The notes beneath the pieces are model-generated. The model made no database searches and was not told the origin of the DNA. It saw only the letters and a list, made by a program, of their open reading frames with translations. 64,000 nt of DNA from Streptococcus sp. 29896 (GTDB lineage: Bacteria; Bacillota; Bacilli; Lactobacillales; Streptococcaceae). The stretch spans positions 806,001-870,000 of the forward strand of contig NZ_CP118733.1 of NCBI RefSeq assembly GCF_032594915.1, written 5' to 3'. Below are positions 36,843 through 46,060 of this stretch, one piece after another. The first letter of the stretch is position 1. The number at the start of each line of letters is the position of its first letter. A program made the translations under genes and the position numbers.

Positions 36843-36894
36843 TGAATAAAAATACAACAAATTTGTTGACAAGTGAATAAAATTCATTTACAAT
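36843..36894 (+). promoter_or_regulatory. Promoter with ARG-box operators, binding-protein gene 2
   Basis: The promoter is TTGACA (36866-36871), 17 bp, TACAAT (36889-36894). TGAATAAAAATACA (36843-36856, one mismatch to the ARG box) lies upstream. TGAATAAAATTCA (36874-36886, spacer one base short) lies between -35 and -10. The two are 31 bp apart, the same layout as at 32609-32659. Confidence 0.55.
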
Positions 36895-36956
36895 AGACTC
36901 ATCCCTAAGAGATTGGATCTAGGGGGGAAGAAAAAGAAACAAAGGATTATGATAAT

Positions 36957-37769
36957 ATGGGAATTAAAAAATTTTTACTTGCAGCTACTACATTGGTAGC
37001 AGGTTTTAGTTTGGCAGCTTGCTCTTCATCGACTGATTCTAGTCAAACAACTCTTGAAAAAATTCAAGAAAAAGGGACCTTGGTAGTTGCAACCAGCCCA
37101 GACTATGCACCATTTGAATTCCAAACATTGGTAGATGGAAAAAACCAAGTGGTGGGAGCAGATATTCTCTTGGCTCAAAAAATCGCTGATGAGTTGGGTG
37201 TTGAACTTGAAATCTCATCTATGAGTTTTGACAATGTCTTGTCAAGTGTACAATCAGGCAAGGCAGATATTGCCATTGCAGGTCTTTCTTATTCAGAAGA
37301 AAGAGCTCAGGTTTTCGATTTCTCTGAAAGCTACTATCAAATCGAAGATGTCTTGTTGATTCAACAATCAAACTTGGACAGCTATACTAGTCTAGATGCT
37401 TTATCAGGTAAAAACCTTGCGGTACAAAAAGGTTCAACTCAGGAAACCTATGCCAAAGCTGAGATGAGCATGGCAAATATCGTATCTTTAACTTTAATGG
37501 GTGAAGCGGTCAATGAATTGAAATCAGGTCAAGTAGAAGCAGTTTTGATGGACTCTCCTGTTGCAGCTGGTTATGTTTCACAGAACTCTGATCTTGCGGT
37601 TGCTAATATCAGTTTCCCAACAACGGATGAGAACTCAAAAGTTATTGCTATGCCAAAAGGAAGTGATGATTTGAAAGCAGCTATTGATGCGGTTATCAAA
37701 GAAGTCGTTGCTTCAGGCGAGTTTGAAACCTTCTTAGAAGAAGCAGCAACCTACACCGTTTCAGAATAA
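36957..37769 (+). CDS. Amino-acid ABC transporter substrate-binding lipoprotein 2
   Basis: This 270-residue lipoprotein has a lipobox LAAC (about 18-21) and a type-3 binding fold (LVVATSPDYAPFEFQTLVDG, MSFDNVLSSVQSGKADIAIA). It is clearly paralogous to the protein at 32777, sharing the APFEF-TLVDGK and MSFDNVL segments, and it is also an orphan without permease or ATPase nearby. Its promoter carries the same pair of ARG-box-like sites, so arginine or a related amino acid is the likely ligand. AAAGGA precedes the start. Its terminator is split by IS copy 3. Confidence 0.88.
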   Translation: MGIKKFLLAATTLVAGFSLAACSSSTDSSQTTLEKIQEKGTLVVATSPDYAPFEFQTLVDGKNQVVGADILLAQKIADELGVELEISSMSFDNVLSSVQSGKADIAIAGLSYSEERAQVFDFSESYYQIEDVLLIQQSNLDSYTSLDALSGKNLAVQKGSTQETYAKAEMSMANIVSLTLMGEAVNELKSGQVEAVLMDSPVAAGYVSQNSDLAVANISFPTTDENSKVIAMPKGSDDLKAAIDAVIKEVVASGEFETFLEEAATYTVSE

Positions 37770-37775
37770 CAAAAT

Positions 37776-37786
37776 AAAAAAACTTG
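37776..37786. terminator. Left arm of a terminator split by IS copy 3
   Basis: AAAAAAACTTG pairs perfectly with CAAGTTTTTTT at 39225-39235. Without the IS the loop is CCATG. A and T runs on both sides make it bidirectional, serving this binding-protein gene and glgB. Confidence 0.8.
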
Positions 37787-37845
37787 CCATGTGAACTGCA
37801 CCCCAAAAGTTAGACACAAAATCTAACGATTGGGGTGTTTTTCTT

Positions 37846-38382
37846 ATGAAATTAAGTTATGAAGATAAACTAGAAATATATGAGCTGAGAAAGAGTGGCG
37901 TGTCGTGGGTCAACCTTAGCCAGATATACAAGGTCACTATTGCCAATCTCACATACATGATAAAACTCATGGATCGATATGGCGTGGAAAGCGTTGAAAA
38001 AGGTAAAAATAGGTATTATTCACCTGAATTAAAGCAAGAAATAATGGATAAGGTCTTGATTCATGGGTGCTCTCAACTCTCAGTTTCCCTTGATTATGCC
38101 TTGCCAAATCGAGGAATGCTTCCCAATTGGATAGCACAATACAAGAAAAACGGGTATACTATTCTTGAAAAACCAAGAGGGAGACCGAGCAAGATGGGAC
38201 GTAAACGCAAGAAAACCTGGGAAGAGATGACGGAATTAGAGCGCCTTCAAGAGGAAAATGAACGTCTTCGAACTGAGGTGGCCTTCCTAAAAAAGTTGAG
38301 AGAACTTCGCTTGAGGGACGAAACACTAGTGCGCGAACAGCAGAAACAATTAGAGATATGGTCCAAGGAGGATTCCGACTAG
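37846..38382 (+). CDS. IS3-family transposase OrfA (copy 3)
   Basis: The 178-residue protein is identical to the other OrfA copies at protein level, with the same in-frame A-AAA-AAG slippery site. Confidence 0.93.
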   Translation: MKLSYEDKLEIYELRKSGVSWVNLSQIYKVTIANLTYMIKLMDRYGVESVEKGKNRYYSPELKQEIMDKVLIHGCSQLSVSLDYALPNRGMLPNWIAQYKKNGYTILEKPRGRPSKMGRKRKKTWEEMTELERLQEENERLRTEVAFLKKLRELRLRDETLVREQQKQLEIWSKEDSD

Positions 38383-39191
38383 ACCTCCTACTTGCGACAG
38401 CTAAAATGCCTCGCTCAACTTATTATTATCAAGTCAAGCAACTGGAGAAACCCGACAAGAACAAAGCCATTAAGGCTGAAATTCAAGCCATTTATGATGA
38501 CCATAAAGGTAATTACGGCTATCGTCGGATTTATTTAGAACTCAGAAATCGAGGTTTCTTCATCAACCACAAAAAGGTGCAGCGCTTGATGACAGTCATG
38601 GGCTTAGCGGCTCGTATTCGTCGTAAGCGCAAGTATGCTTCTTACAAAGGTGAGTTGGGTAAGAAGGCTGATAATCTGATTAAACGTCAGTTTGAGGGAT
38701 CTAAGCCTTATGAAAAATGTTATACCGATGTGACGGAGTTTGCTTTGCCTGAAGGGAAACTCTACTTATCGCCTGTTCTTGACGGCTATAATAGTGAGAT
38801 TATTGATTTTACCCTGTCTCGGTCACCTGACTTGAAACAGGTTCAAACCATGCTTGCGAAGGCTTTTCCAGCAGATTTATACAGTGGGACTATTCTCCAC
38901 AGCGATCAAGGTTGGCAATACCAGCACCAGTCTTACCATTACTTTTTGGAAACCAAAGGCATTCGACCATCCATGTCCCGCAAAGGGAATAGCCCAGATA
39001 ATGGGATGATGGAGTCTTTCTTTGGCATTCTCAAATCTGAAATGTTTTATGGACTCGAGACATCTTATCAATCACTTGATGAGCTTGAAGAAGCTATTAC
39101 AGATTATATTTTTTACTACAACAACAAACGAATAAAAGCAAAATTAAAAGGACTTAGTCCTGTCCAATACAGAACTAAATCCTTTCAATAA
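38358..39191 (+). CDS. IS3-family transposase OrfB, DDE integrase (copy 3)
   Basis: The 277-residue protein is identical to copy 1 OrfB, with an intact DDE triad (TDVT, HSDQG, ESFF). Confidence 0.95.
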   Translation: MVQGGFRLDLLLATAKMPRSTYYYQVKQLEKPDKNKAIKAEIQAIYDDHKGNYGYRRIYLELRNRGFFINHKKVQRLMTVMGLAARIRRKRKYASYKGELGKKADNLIKRQFEGSKPYEKCYTDVTEFALPEGKLYLSPVLDGYNSEIIDFTLSRSPDLKQVQTMLAKAFPADLYSGTILHSDQGWQYQHQSYHYFLETKGIRPSMSRKGNSPDNGMMESFFGILKSEMFYGLETSYQSLDELEEAITDYIFYYNNKRIKAKLKGLSPVQYRTKSFQ

Positions 39192-39224
39192 TTATTTGTC
39201 CAACTTTTTGGGGGCAGTTCAATG

Positions 39225-39235
39225 CAAGTTTTTTT
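39225..39235. terminator. Right arm of the terminator split by IS copy 3
   Basis: CAAGTTTTTTT is the partner of 37776-37786. It lies just past the glgB stop (39240, minus strand). Confidence 0.8.
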
Positions 39236-39239
39236 ATTT

Positions 39240-41096
39240 TTATTTGTCAGTCAAAGGAGCTACTTTGGCTTGCAAGTAATAGGTTGTCAAACGAGGAATG
39301 GTCAACTTAACACCAGTTTGGTCCGGATAGATGGTAAATGGCTCGATTGGAAGAGCGTTAGATGAGAAGACAAGTTTGTATTCTCTATCAGCAGGCAGAT
39401 CAAGCTGAACATCATAAAGGTCTTGGTCATTAAAATTATTGACAACTAGAATCTCTTGCTCATCACTAGTCCGAGAAAAAGCATAGAGATTGGCTTCAGG
39501 ATCAATCTTAACCCAGTTGAAGCCTTTTTCATAAGCCTTGTAGTCGTATTTCCAGAAGGCATCGTGTTTTCGATAGAAAGTTGCTAGTTCCTTCATCATC
39601 TGGTGGAAGGACTGGTGAACAGGGAAGTTTAACAAGGTCCAGTCCATTTCTGTGTACTCATGCCATTCACGGATATGGCCCCATTCATTGCCCATAAAGA
39701 GCAATTTTTTACCTGGATGAGCAAAATAATAGCTGTAATAGGCACGGGCAAGGTGGAACTTATCTTCATAGTTGCCATCCATCTTGTCAACGATGGAGAG
39801 TTTTCCGTGGACCACCTCATCGTGTGACAGTGGCAAGAGGAATTGCTCGGTTTGGTTGTAGTACATACCGAAGGTCAATTCATTAGAATGGTGCTTGCGG
39901 TAGATAGATGGTCGCTCCATGAATTTTAGGGTATCGTTCATCCAACCCAGGTCCCATTTCATATCGAATCCGATACCACCTTGGTCGAGTGGATGAGTAA
40001 CTCTCGGATAGCTGGATGAGTCTTCAGCAATCATGAGAACACCCTTGAATTCTTGATGGACGAGGGCATTGACCCTTTTGATAAATTCAACAGCGGAATG
40101 GTTGATTTTACTTTCTTCTGTTTCTCCACGCCAGTAGAGTAAGTAGGAGAGGGCATCGACACGGATTCCATCAAAATGGAACTCCTTGAGCCAATATTTG
40201 ATATTGGAAAGGAGGAAGGAGCGTGTGAATCCCTTGCCTAAGTCAAAATTGGCAGTTCCCCACTGACGGTTTTCACGGTCGTGTTCCTCTGGGTATTCAT
40301 ACAACCAGCTGCCATCAAACTGGTAGAGGCCGTGAGCATCCTTACAGAAATGTAGAGGAACCCAGTCTAGAATCACACCAATACCAGCTTGATGACATTG
40401 ATCCACCAAGTATTTGAGTTCATCAGGCTTTCCGTAGCGACTGGTTGGACTGAAATAGCCAGTTACCTGGTAGCCCCAAGATGCATCAAGTGGATGTTCC
40501 AAGACAGGCATGAGTTCGATATGGGTATAGCCGTTCTCTTTGACATAGTCAATCAAGAGCGGAGCGATTTCCTTGTAGGAATAAAAGGCTTCTGCAGGTG
40601 CCCCAGATTCGTTTTTATTTGCAAATTTCTGTTTCCATGAACCTAAATGAACCTCGTAGATGGAGACGGGTGCTTCTTTGAAGTTGTAATCAACGCGCTC
40701 ATACATCCAGACATCATCTTTAAATTTATAGCGGCTGTTGTAGGTTAAGGAAGCAGTATCTGGCCGCAGTTGACTAAAACGCGCAAAAGGGTCGGCCTTG
40801 TATAGTTCCCATCCCTGGTGGGTGACCAATAGATACTTATAGGATACCAAGGACTTGATATCTGGGACGTAGAGACCGAAAATTCCTTGGCCCTGATTTT
40901 CCATCTGGTGGGTCCGTTGCCAGTCATTAAAATCTCCAATGACAAATACCTGGGCAGCATTTGGGGCATAGACTGTAAACTGGATCCCCAAGATCTTGTT
41001 CCCTTTTTTGACAAAATGGGCACCGAATTTATCATGGAGGGAGCTATGCTCACCTGACTGCATGAGGTAGAGGTCGAAATCACTAAAATTGGTCAT
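39240..41096 (-). CDS. glgB: 1,4-alpha-glucan branching enzyme
   Basis: This 618-residue GH13 enzyme makes the alpha-1,6 branches of glycogen. An N-terminal carbohydrate-binding module (about 20-130) precedes the catalytic barrel, with DGIRVDALSYLLY (nucleophile Asp), MIAEDSSSYP (acid/base Glu) and LLPLSHDEVVHGK (third acid). The start at 41096 (MTNFSDFDLYLM) is fixed by AAAGGAGA 4-5 bp upstream; an in-frame ATG 72 bp earlier has no such site. It is last in the glg group, separated from glgA by a terminator and a 200-bp gap, so it may have its own promoter. Confidence 0.95.
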   Translation of the reverse strand: MTNFSDFDLYLMQSGEHSSLHDKFGAHFVKKGNKILGIQFTVYAPNAAQVFVIGDFNDWQRTHQMENQGQGIFGLYVPDIKSLVSYKYLLVTHQGWELYKADPFARFSQLRPDTASLTYNSRYKFKDDVWMYERVDYNFKEAPVSIYEVHLGSWKQKFANKNESGAPAEAFYSYKEIAPLLIDYVKENGYTHIELMPVLEHPLDASWGYQVTGYFSPTSRYGKPDELKYLVDQCHQAGIGVILDWVPLHFCKDAHGLYQFDGSWLYEYPEEHDRENRQWGTANFDLGKGFTRSFLLSNIKYWLKEFHFDGIRVDALSYLLYWRGETEESKINHSAVEFIKRVNALVHQEFKGVLMIAEDSSSYPRVTHPLDQGGIGFDMKWDLGWMNDTLKFMERPSIYRKHHSNELTFGMYYNQTEQFLLPLSHDEVVHGKLSIVDKMDGNYEDKFHLARAYYSYYFAHPGKKLLFMGNEWGHIREWHEYTEMDWTLLNFPVHQSFHQMMKELATFYRKHDAFWKYDYKAYEKGFNWVKIDPEANLYAFSRTSDEQEILVVNNFNDQDLYDVQLDLPADREYKLVFSSNALPIEPFTIYPDQTGVKLTIPRLTTYYLQAKVAPLTDK

Positions 41097-41228
41097 ATAT
41101 CTCCTTTCACAAAACCAGTCTAGCTGGCAGTTTGTCATTTTGGGAAAGCGTGAGTAGACGAATCCCACTTCCTGTTTGAATTTGGAAATTGAAAGTTCAG
41201 AGGGATGCTCTAATAGCTATACTTTTTC

Positions 41229-41264
41229 TAAAAACCTCCAACAACCAGTGTGATTGTTGAAGGT
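41229..41264 (-). terminator. Terminator between glgA and glgB
   Basis: On the minus strand AAACCTTCAACAA..TTGTTGGAGGTTTTT forms a hairpin (one mismatch) with a T run, after the glgA stop at 41298. The rest of the gap (41097-41228) shows no gene. It includes a GTGGGA..TTCCC element loosely like the 137-bp repeat end. Confidence 0.75.
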
Positions 41265-41297
41265 TTGTCTTTTTTCAAATGAACGATTAGAGGTTCT

Positions 41298-42743
41298 CTA
41301 GGCTGTAATTTCCTCGTAGAGCCAAATATATTTTTGGGCGGAAGCCTGCCAAGAAAAGTCTCTTGTCATGGCTTCTTTGACCATAGTTTCCCAATCGGCA
41401 GGACGAGTATAATACGTTTCAAGGGCAAAATCATAGACTTGTTTCATGTCGTAGGCGTTCTTACCTCCGAAACTAAAGCCTGTTCCTTCCTTGGTTTCGA
41501 TGTGGTATGGGGTTACAGTGTCAACCAAACCGCCTGTCTCACGAACTAAAGGTAGGGTTCCGTAGTGCATGGAAATGAGCTGACTGATTCCACATGGTTC
41601 AAACATAGACGGCATCAAGAAGAGGTCGCTTGCTGCATAGATTTGATGAGCAAGAGGCTCATTGTAGCCACGGTAGAAGGCAAATTTTTCAGGATAGGCA
41701 TGCTTGAAGTGATGGAAGGCATTTTCAATGTCTGTTTCACCATTTCCTAGAATAACAAACTGCACCTGAGCCTGAAGGAGATGGCCAAGAACTTCTGTTA
41801 ATAGATAGAATCCTTTTTGCCAGGTCAAGCGTGATACGATTCCGACCAAGATGACATTTTCGTCTTGTGGCAAGCCAAATTGAGCTTGGAGTGCGAGTTT
41901 GTTCTTTTTCTTATCGGAAAGGTTAGCGAGACCATAGTTCGCAACCAAGAGTTTATCTGTTTGACTGTCCCAACTATCGTAATCAATACCGTTGACAATG
42001 CCGACGAGGTCATGGCGCCGAAGTTCTAGCACATGCTGCATATTTTCACCGAATTCTTCGGTCAGGATTTCACGAGCATAGGTCTCAGAAACAGTTGTCA
42101 CCTTATCTGCATAGAGGATACCAAGCTTCATAAAGCTGATACAATCATCATGGAAGCGAGCAATGCCATCGAGATAGTAACTATAATTCATTCCCAAAGC
42201 AGACCAAAGGGCCTGTTTATGGAAAATACCTTGGAAGGCAAGATTATGGATGGTAAAGACGTGTTTGATGCGGCGGAATTCTTCGCGGTAACTATAGAAA
42301 GTTCGGCAGAGGAAGGGGATAGCCGCAGCATGCCAGTCATGGCTATGGATAACATCTGGGAAGAAGTGAAGGGCTTCCAAGAGTCGACAAGTCGCATGCT
42401 GGAAGAAGCCAAAGCGCATGGCATCATCGTCATAACCATATAGTTCATCCCGTTCAAAGAAATCACGGTGTTCGATGAAGTAGAAGGTTACTCCGTCAAC
42501 TACCTGGCTATAGACATTGGCCATTGATTGGATATCGCCAGCCCGTACATCAAAACTAGAAACATAATCGAAATCAGCATGGTTATTGATGGCGATTTTT
42601 TTATAGAGTGGAAGGACGACACGAACATCCAAGCCCTGATGAACCAGCTCTTTTGGTAGAGAACCAATTACATCGGCCAAGCCACCTGTTTTGATGAATG
42701 GCAGTCCCTCAGATGCGACAAAGAGAACGGATTTTTTTGTCAT
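41298..42743 (-). CDS. glgA: Glycogen synthase (ADP-glucose type)
   Basis: This 481-residue GT5 glycosyltransferase extends alpha-1,4-glucan from ADP-glucose. The N-terminal KTGGLADVIGSLP binds ADP-glucose, and the C-terminal EPCGISQLISMHYGTLPLVRETGGLVDTV is the second nucleotide-binding domain. It is 13 bp downstream of glgD, consistent with a single transcript glgC-glgD-glgA. Confidence 0.95.
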   Translation of the reverse strand: MTKKSVLFVASEGLPFIKTGGLADVIGSLPKELVHQGLDVRVVLPLYKKIAINNHADFDYVSSFDVRAGDIQSMANVYSQVVDGVTFYFIEHRDFFERDELYGYDDDAMRFGFFQHATCRLLEALHFFPDVIHSHDWHAAAIPFLCRTFYSYREEFRRIKHVFTIHNLAFQGIFHKQALWSALGMNYSYYLDGIARFHDDCISFMKLGILYADKVTTVSETYAREILTEEFGENMQHVLELRRHDLVGIVNGIDYDSWDSQTDKLLVANYGLANLSDKKKNKLALQAQFGLPQDENVILVGIVSRLTWQKGFYLLTEVLGHLLQAQVQFVILGNGETDIENAFHHFKHAYPEKFAFYRGYNEPLAHQIYAASDLFLMPSMFEPCGISQLISMHYGTLPLVRETGGLVDTVTPYHIETKEGTGFSFGGKNAYDMKQVYDFALETYYTRPADWETMVKEAMTRDFSWQASAQKYIWLYEEITA

Positions 42744-42756
42744 GGATACTCCTTAT

Positions 42757-43872
42757 CTAGATGATCTGGTGAGCCTTTAAGTAGGCAGGTGAAGTCGTAC
42801 TTCCTTTGATATCTGTTGGATGGATAATCTTAGTTGATTTATCGATAATGGCATTCTCAATGTTGGCGCCACTCTTAATGGTCACACCATTCAAGATGAT
42901 GGAGTTTTTGACAACAACGCCTTCTTCGATGACAACATCCCGGTCGATTACAGAGTTTTCGACTTGACCATTGATATTCGCACCGTTGGAAATCAAGCAA
43001 CGTTTTACTTCAGCGAGTGGGCCATAAAGACTTGGAGAACTGTCGCTTGTTTGTGTGTGGATTGGCCAATCGTGTTTAAACAAGAGTTTGCGCGTGTCTT
43101 GGTCAATCAATTCAATCTGAGTATTGAAGTAAGAAGAAACGGTATTGATACATGCAACAAAGTCACGGTGTGCATAGCCCATTATCTTGTACTGGTCCAC
43201 CATATCCCGGAGAATATCTTTGAGCCAATAGAGAGAAGACACCTTGTTGGCACGTGTAATCAACTCGATAAAGGTAGTGCGTTTCATGATATAGGCTTCA
43301 AGTGATACGGGACGATTTTTGTATTTGCCGTGGTTCTCTTCGAAGGCAATAACTCGTTTATCGTCACCGAATTTCAAGGTTTGACAACCAATAAAGTTTT
43401 CTTTGGCATCCGATACATTTTTATACAAGACGGTAATGTCTGCTCCTGTTGCCTGATGCTCATCCATTACCTTTGTAAAATCTTGGCTGTAGATAAAGTA
43501 AGAAGGTGCAATGAGAACGTACTCTTTGGTTGAATTTTCAATGTAGTGAATATTTTCTGAAAAGGCATTGATATCGTGTTGGTAAACGGAATTTGGATCA
43601 GTCGCACTATTTAAAAGACGAAGTGAGCCACGTTTGCTGTTGATATTGTAGTGCTTACCAGTTCCTACGTGCTGGATAGTCGACCGCATTTTTGCAGGCA
43701 TATAGACTTGGAATTCTGTGATTCCAGAGTTTGACATGTTTGAAAGTGGGAAGTCGATTAAACGATAGCGTCCCAAGAAACCGAAAGCTTGTACGCCGCG
43801 GTGGTCCATGACATCACCAAAATGAACATTGTTTCCTTCGATATTGACGATTCCGAGAGTATTTCTTAACAT
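42757..43872 (-). CDS. glgD: GlgD, regulatory-type subunit of ADP-glucose pyrophosphorylase
   Basis: This 371-residue protein is related to GlgC (nucleotidyltransferase fold, C-terminal left-handed beta-helix) but lacks the GGRGTRL catalytic loop at its N terminus (MLRNTLGIVNIEGNNVHFGD). That is the hallmark of the GlgD subunit, which forms a hetero-oligomer with GlgC in Gram-positive bacteria. It starts 12 bp after the glgC stop. Confidence 0.93.
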   Translation of the reverse strand: MLRNTLGIVNIEGNNVHFGDVMDHRGVQAFGFLGRYRLIDFPLSNMSNSGITEFQVYMPAKMRSTIQHVGTGKHYNINSKRGSLRLLNSATDPNSVYQHDINAFSENIHYIENSTKEYVLIAPSYFIYSQDFTKVMDEHQATGADITVLYKNVSDAKENFIGCQTLKFGDDKRVIAFEENHGKYKNRPVSLEAYIMKRTTFIELITRANKVSSLYWLKDILRDMVDQYKIMGYAHRDFVACINTVSSYFNTQIELIDQDTRKLLFKHDWPIHTQTSDSSPSLYGPLAEVKRCLISNGANINGQVENSVIDRDVVIEEGVVVKNSIILNGVTIKSGANIENAIIDKSTKIIHPTDIKGSTTSPAYLKAHQII

Positions 43873-43884
43873 AAGCTTCCTTTC

Positions 43885-45012
43885 TTACTTGGTTACATTC
43901 TTATCAATGAGGAGAATTTGGTCTTCTGTTCCAGTTAGAGTAACGCCTGCAGCGATTTTGACATTTTCTGCGACGATGACATAGTCTAGAGAGGCGCCTT
44001 CACCAACGACAGCACCTGGAAGGAGAACAGAGTTTTTAACAACTGCTTCGTGCTCAACTTCAACATCAGTCGAAATCACAGAGTGTTCTACGTAGCCATC
44101 AATAATTGCCCCCTTGTCGATATAGGCTGATTTGACAGTAGCAGAAGAACCAATTACTTGAGCAGGAGAACCCTTGTCCTCTGAATAAATACGCCAAGTA
44201 CGGTCTGACAAATCTAGGTCTCCTGCATGATCAATCAAGTCCATGTTGGATTCCCAAAGACTGTTGACTGTACCCACATCTTTCCAGTAGCCACGGAATG
44301 GATGAGCAATCAACTTGCGACCATCTGCTAAGTATTTAGGAATGATATCATGTCCGAAATCGTGAGAAGAAGTGTCCAATTTGTCGTCTTCTTGTAGGTA
44401 TTTTTTCAACGTCTTCCAAGTGAAGATGTAGATACCCATTGAAGCTAGGTTGCTCTTTGGATTTTCTGGTTTTTCTTCGAATTCTTCAATGCGGTAATTT
44501 TCATCCGTGTTCATAATGCCGAACCGAGATGCTTCTTTGATTGGGACTTCAATGACTGCAATGGTTGCATCCGCCTTATTTTGAACGTGTGTATCAAGGA
44601 GTTTATCGTAATTCATCTTGTAGATGTGGTCACCAGAGAGAATCAAGACATACTCAGGATCATGAAGATCGATAAAGTCGATGTTTTGTGTAATGGCATC
44701 AGCTGTACCCTTGTAGAGTCCAAAGCCTTCAATTTTTTCACTCGGTGGGAGGACAAAGACACCAGAACCCTGTACATCCAATCCCCAACGTTGGGATTGG
44801 GCAACATAAGAGTTGAGCAAAACTGGTTCATACTGGGTCAAGACACCAACGATATCAATACCAGAGTTTGCACAGTTACTGAGTGGGAAGTCGATGATGC
44901 GGTATTTACCACCGAATGCGACAGCAGGTTTGGCTACTTTCTTTGTCAAACCCTCTAGACGAGTACCTCGTCCACCAGCAAGAATCATAGCTAATAATTT
45001 ATTTTGTGCCAT
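43885..45012 (-). CDS. glgC: Glucose-1-phosphate adenylyltransferase
   Basis: This 375-residue enzyme makes ADP-glucose from ATP and glucose-1-phosphate, the committed step of glycogen synthesis. The catalytic loop is [14 protein letters not shown] near the N terminus, followed by [12 protein letters not shown] and [13 protein letters not shown], and a C-terminal beta-helix. I start at MAQNKLLAM (45012), with AAGGAGTGA 5-8 bp upstream; an in-frame ATG at 45054 precedes the likely transcription start. It is first gene of the glg operon. Confidence 0.95.
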   Translation of the reverse strand: MAQNKLLAMILAGGRGTRLEGLTKKVAKPAVAFGGKYRIIDFPLSNCANSGIDIVGVLTQYEPVLLNSYVAQSQRWGLDVQGSGVFVLPPSEKIEGFGLYKGTADAITQNIDFIDLHDPEYVLILSGDHIYKMNYDKLLDTHVQNKADATIAVIEVPIKEASRFGIMNTDENYRIEEFEEKPENPKSNLASMGIYIFTWKTLKKYLQEDDKLDTSSHDFGHDIIPKYLADGRKLIAHPFRGYWKDVGTVNSLWESNMDLIDHAGDLDLSDRTWRIYSEDKGSPAQVIGSSATVKSAYIDKGAIIDGYVEHSVISTDVEVEHEAVVKNSVLLPGAVVGEGASLDYVIVAENVKIAAGVTLTGTEDQILLIDKNVTK

Positions 45013-45042
45013 GTCATCACTCCTTAAACATATGATAGGTAT

Positions 45043-45080
45043 ATTATAGCACAAATAAAAAAAGAATGAAAGCGATTTCT
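45043..45080 (-). promoter_or_regulatory. glg operon promoter with a cre-like site
   Basis: The minus-strand extended -10 is TGCTATAAT (45043-45051). The plus strand reads TGAAAGCGATTTCT at 45067-45080, matching the catabolite-response consensus TGWAANCGNTNWCA except at the last base. It covers the -35 position. Repression by CcpA on rapidly used sugars is inferred. Confidence 0.55.
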
Positions 45081-45116
45081 GTAAAGTCGTATAGAAAAGT
45101 TACAGAAATACTTTCA
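45067..45116 (-). terminator. Hairpin downstream of the LysR gene
   Basis: TGAAAG..ATTTCTGTAA pairs with TTACAGAAAT..CTTTCA. On the minus strand ATTCTTTTTTT follows, so it can end the LysR transcript. It overlaps the cre-like site upstream of glgC. Confidence 0.65.
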
Positions 45117-45148
45117 TCCTTCTTACTACAACAAGTAAAACGGTTTTG

Positions 45149-46054
45149 CTAATCAAATTTTACTTCTTCCAAAAGGAAGTTAATGAAGCGTTCTCCCATA
45201 TCCGATAACATGGTTTTTTCATGCTGGATATAGACCAACTCAATCTGGTCATCGTAATCAAGTGGGATGGATACGATATTGTCACCATTTAGGTTGGAAT
45301 TAAGGATACCAGTTGCGATGGTATAGCCATCCAAACCAATCAAAAGATTGAAGAGAGTTGCCCGGTCAGAAACGACGATGGATTTTTTATGGTGTTCTTG
45401 AGAGAGAATTTCTTCTGAAAAATAGAAGGAATTGTGAATCCCTTGTTCATAACTGAGATACGGAAAATCAACCAAGTCCTCCAAGGTCAAGACTTCCTTT
45501 TGAGCGAGCGGATTGGTCTTGCTGACGAAAACGTGGGGATGTGCAGTAAAAAGATGGGTGTGGCTAAGACGATTGTCGTCCAAGAGTTTTAAAAGGACAT
45601 CGCGGTTAAAATTATTGAGGAATAGCACGCCAATCTCTGAACGGAAGTTTTTCACGTCATCGATGATTTCCCAAGTCCGTGTTTCCCGCAAGAAGAGCTC
45701 GTAATCTTCCATCTCTGTCTCTTTTAAGAGAGAGACGAAGGCATTGACTACAAACGCGTAGTGTTGAGAGGAGACACTAAAGAGTTTCCGCTTGGCACCA
45801 GGATTTTTATAGCGTTCTTCTAGTAGCTCAGTCTGTTCAACCACCTGACGAGCATAGGAAAGAAATTCCATACCATCCTTGGTCAAGGTAATTCCTTTTG
45901 GATTGCGGTAGAAAATCTTGATTCCCATCTCTCTTTCCAAGTCTCGTACGGCATTAGACAGGCTTGGCTGGGTGATAAATAACTGCTTTGAAGCTTCGTT
46001 CATACTGCCTGTTTCGGCAATCTTGATAATGTAATGTAACTGTTGTATTCTCAT
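45149..46054 (-). CDS. cpsY: LysR-family transcriptional regulator (CpsY-like)
   Basis: This 301-residue regulator has an N-terminal winged helix (residues 1-60, MRIQQLHYIIKIAETGSMNE, then ASKQLFITQPSLSNAVRDLE) and a LysR substrate domain. It closely recalls streptococcal CpsY/MtaR, which control methionine and amino-acid uptake and immune evasion. The start lies 6 nt after TGGTACAAT on the minus strand with no Shine-Dalgarno, so the mRNA is probably leaderless. Its promoter overlaps the divergent pyrK promoter. The symbol is from resemblance only. Confidence 0.82.
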   Translation of the reverse strand: MRIQQLHYIIKIAETGSMNEASKQLFITQPSLSNAVRDLEREMGIKIFYRNPKGITLTKDGMEFLSYARQVVEQTELLEERYKNPGAKRKLFSVSSQHYAFVVNAFVSLLKETEMEDYELFLRETRTWEIIDDVKNFRSEIGVLFLNNFNRDVLLKLLDDNRLSHTHLFTAHPHVFVSKTNPLAQKEVLTLEDLVDFPYLSYEQGIHNSFYFSEEILSQEHHKKSIVVSDRATLFNLLIGLDGYTIATGILNSNLNGDNIVSIPLDYDDQIELVYIQHEKTMLSDMGERFINFLLEEVKFD

Positions 46055-46060
46055 AATTCT

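Larger units (their letters stand above)
37792..39221 (+). mobile_element. IS3-family insertion sequence, copy 3 (1430 bp)
   Basis: The ends and length match copies 1 and 2, with a 3-bp target duplication ATG (37789-37791 and 39222-39224). One silent base in orfA (C at 38070) separates it from the other copies. It sits exactly in the loop of the terminator between binding protein 2 and glgB. Confidence 0.95.

Noticed and set aside
14393..39221. Pairs of IS copies considered as composite transposons
   Set aside because: Each copy has its own matching target duplication (GTTA, GTC, ATG), so the three inserted independently.
41120..41170. Possible further copy of the 137-bp repeat upstream of glgB
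   Set aside because: Only short GTGGGA..TTCCC pieces match, in an altered order; too weak to call.
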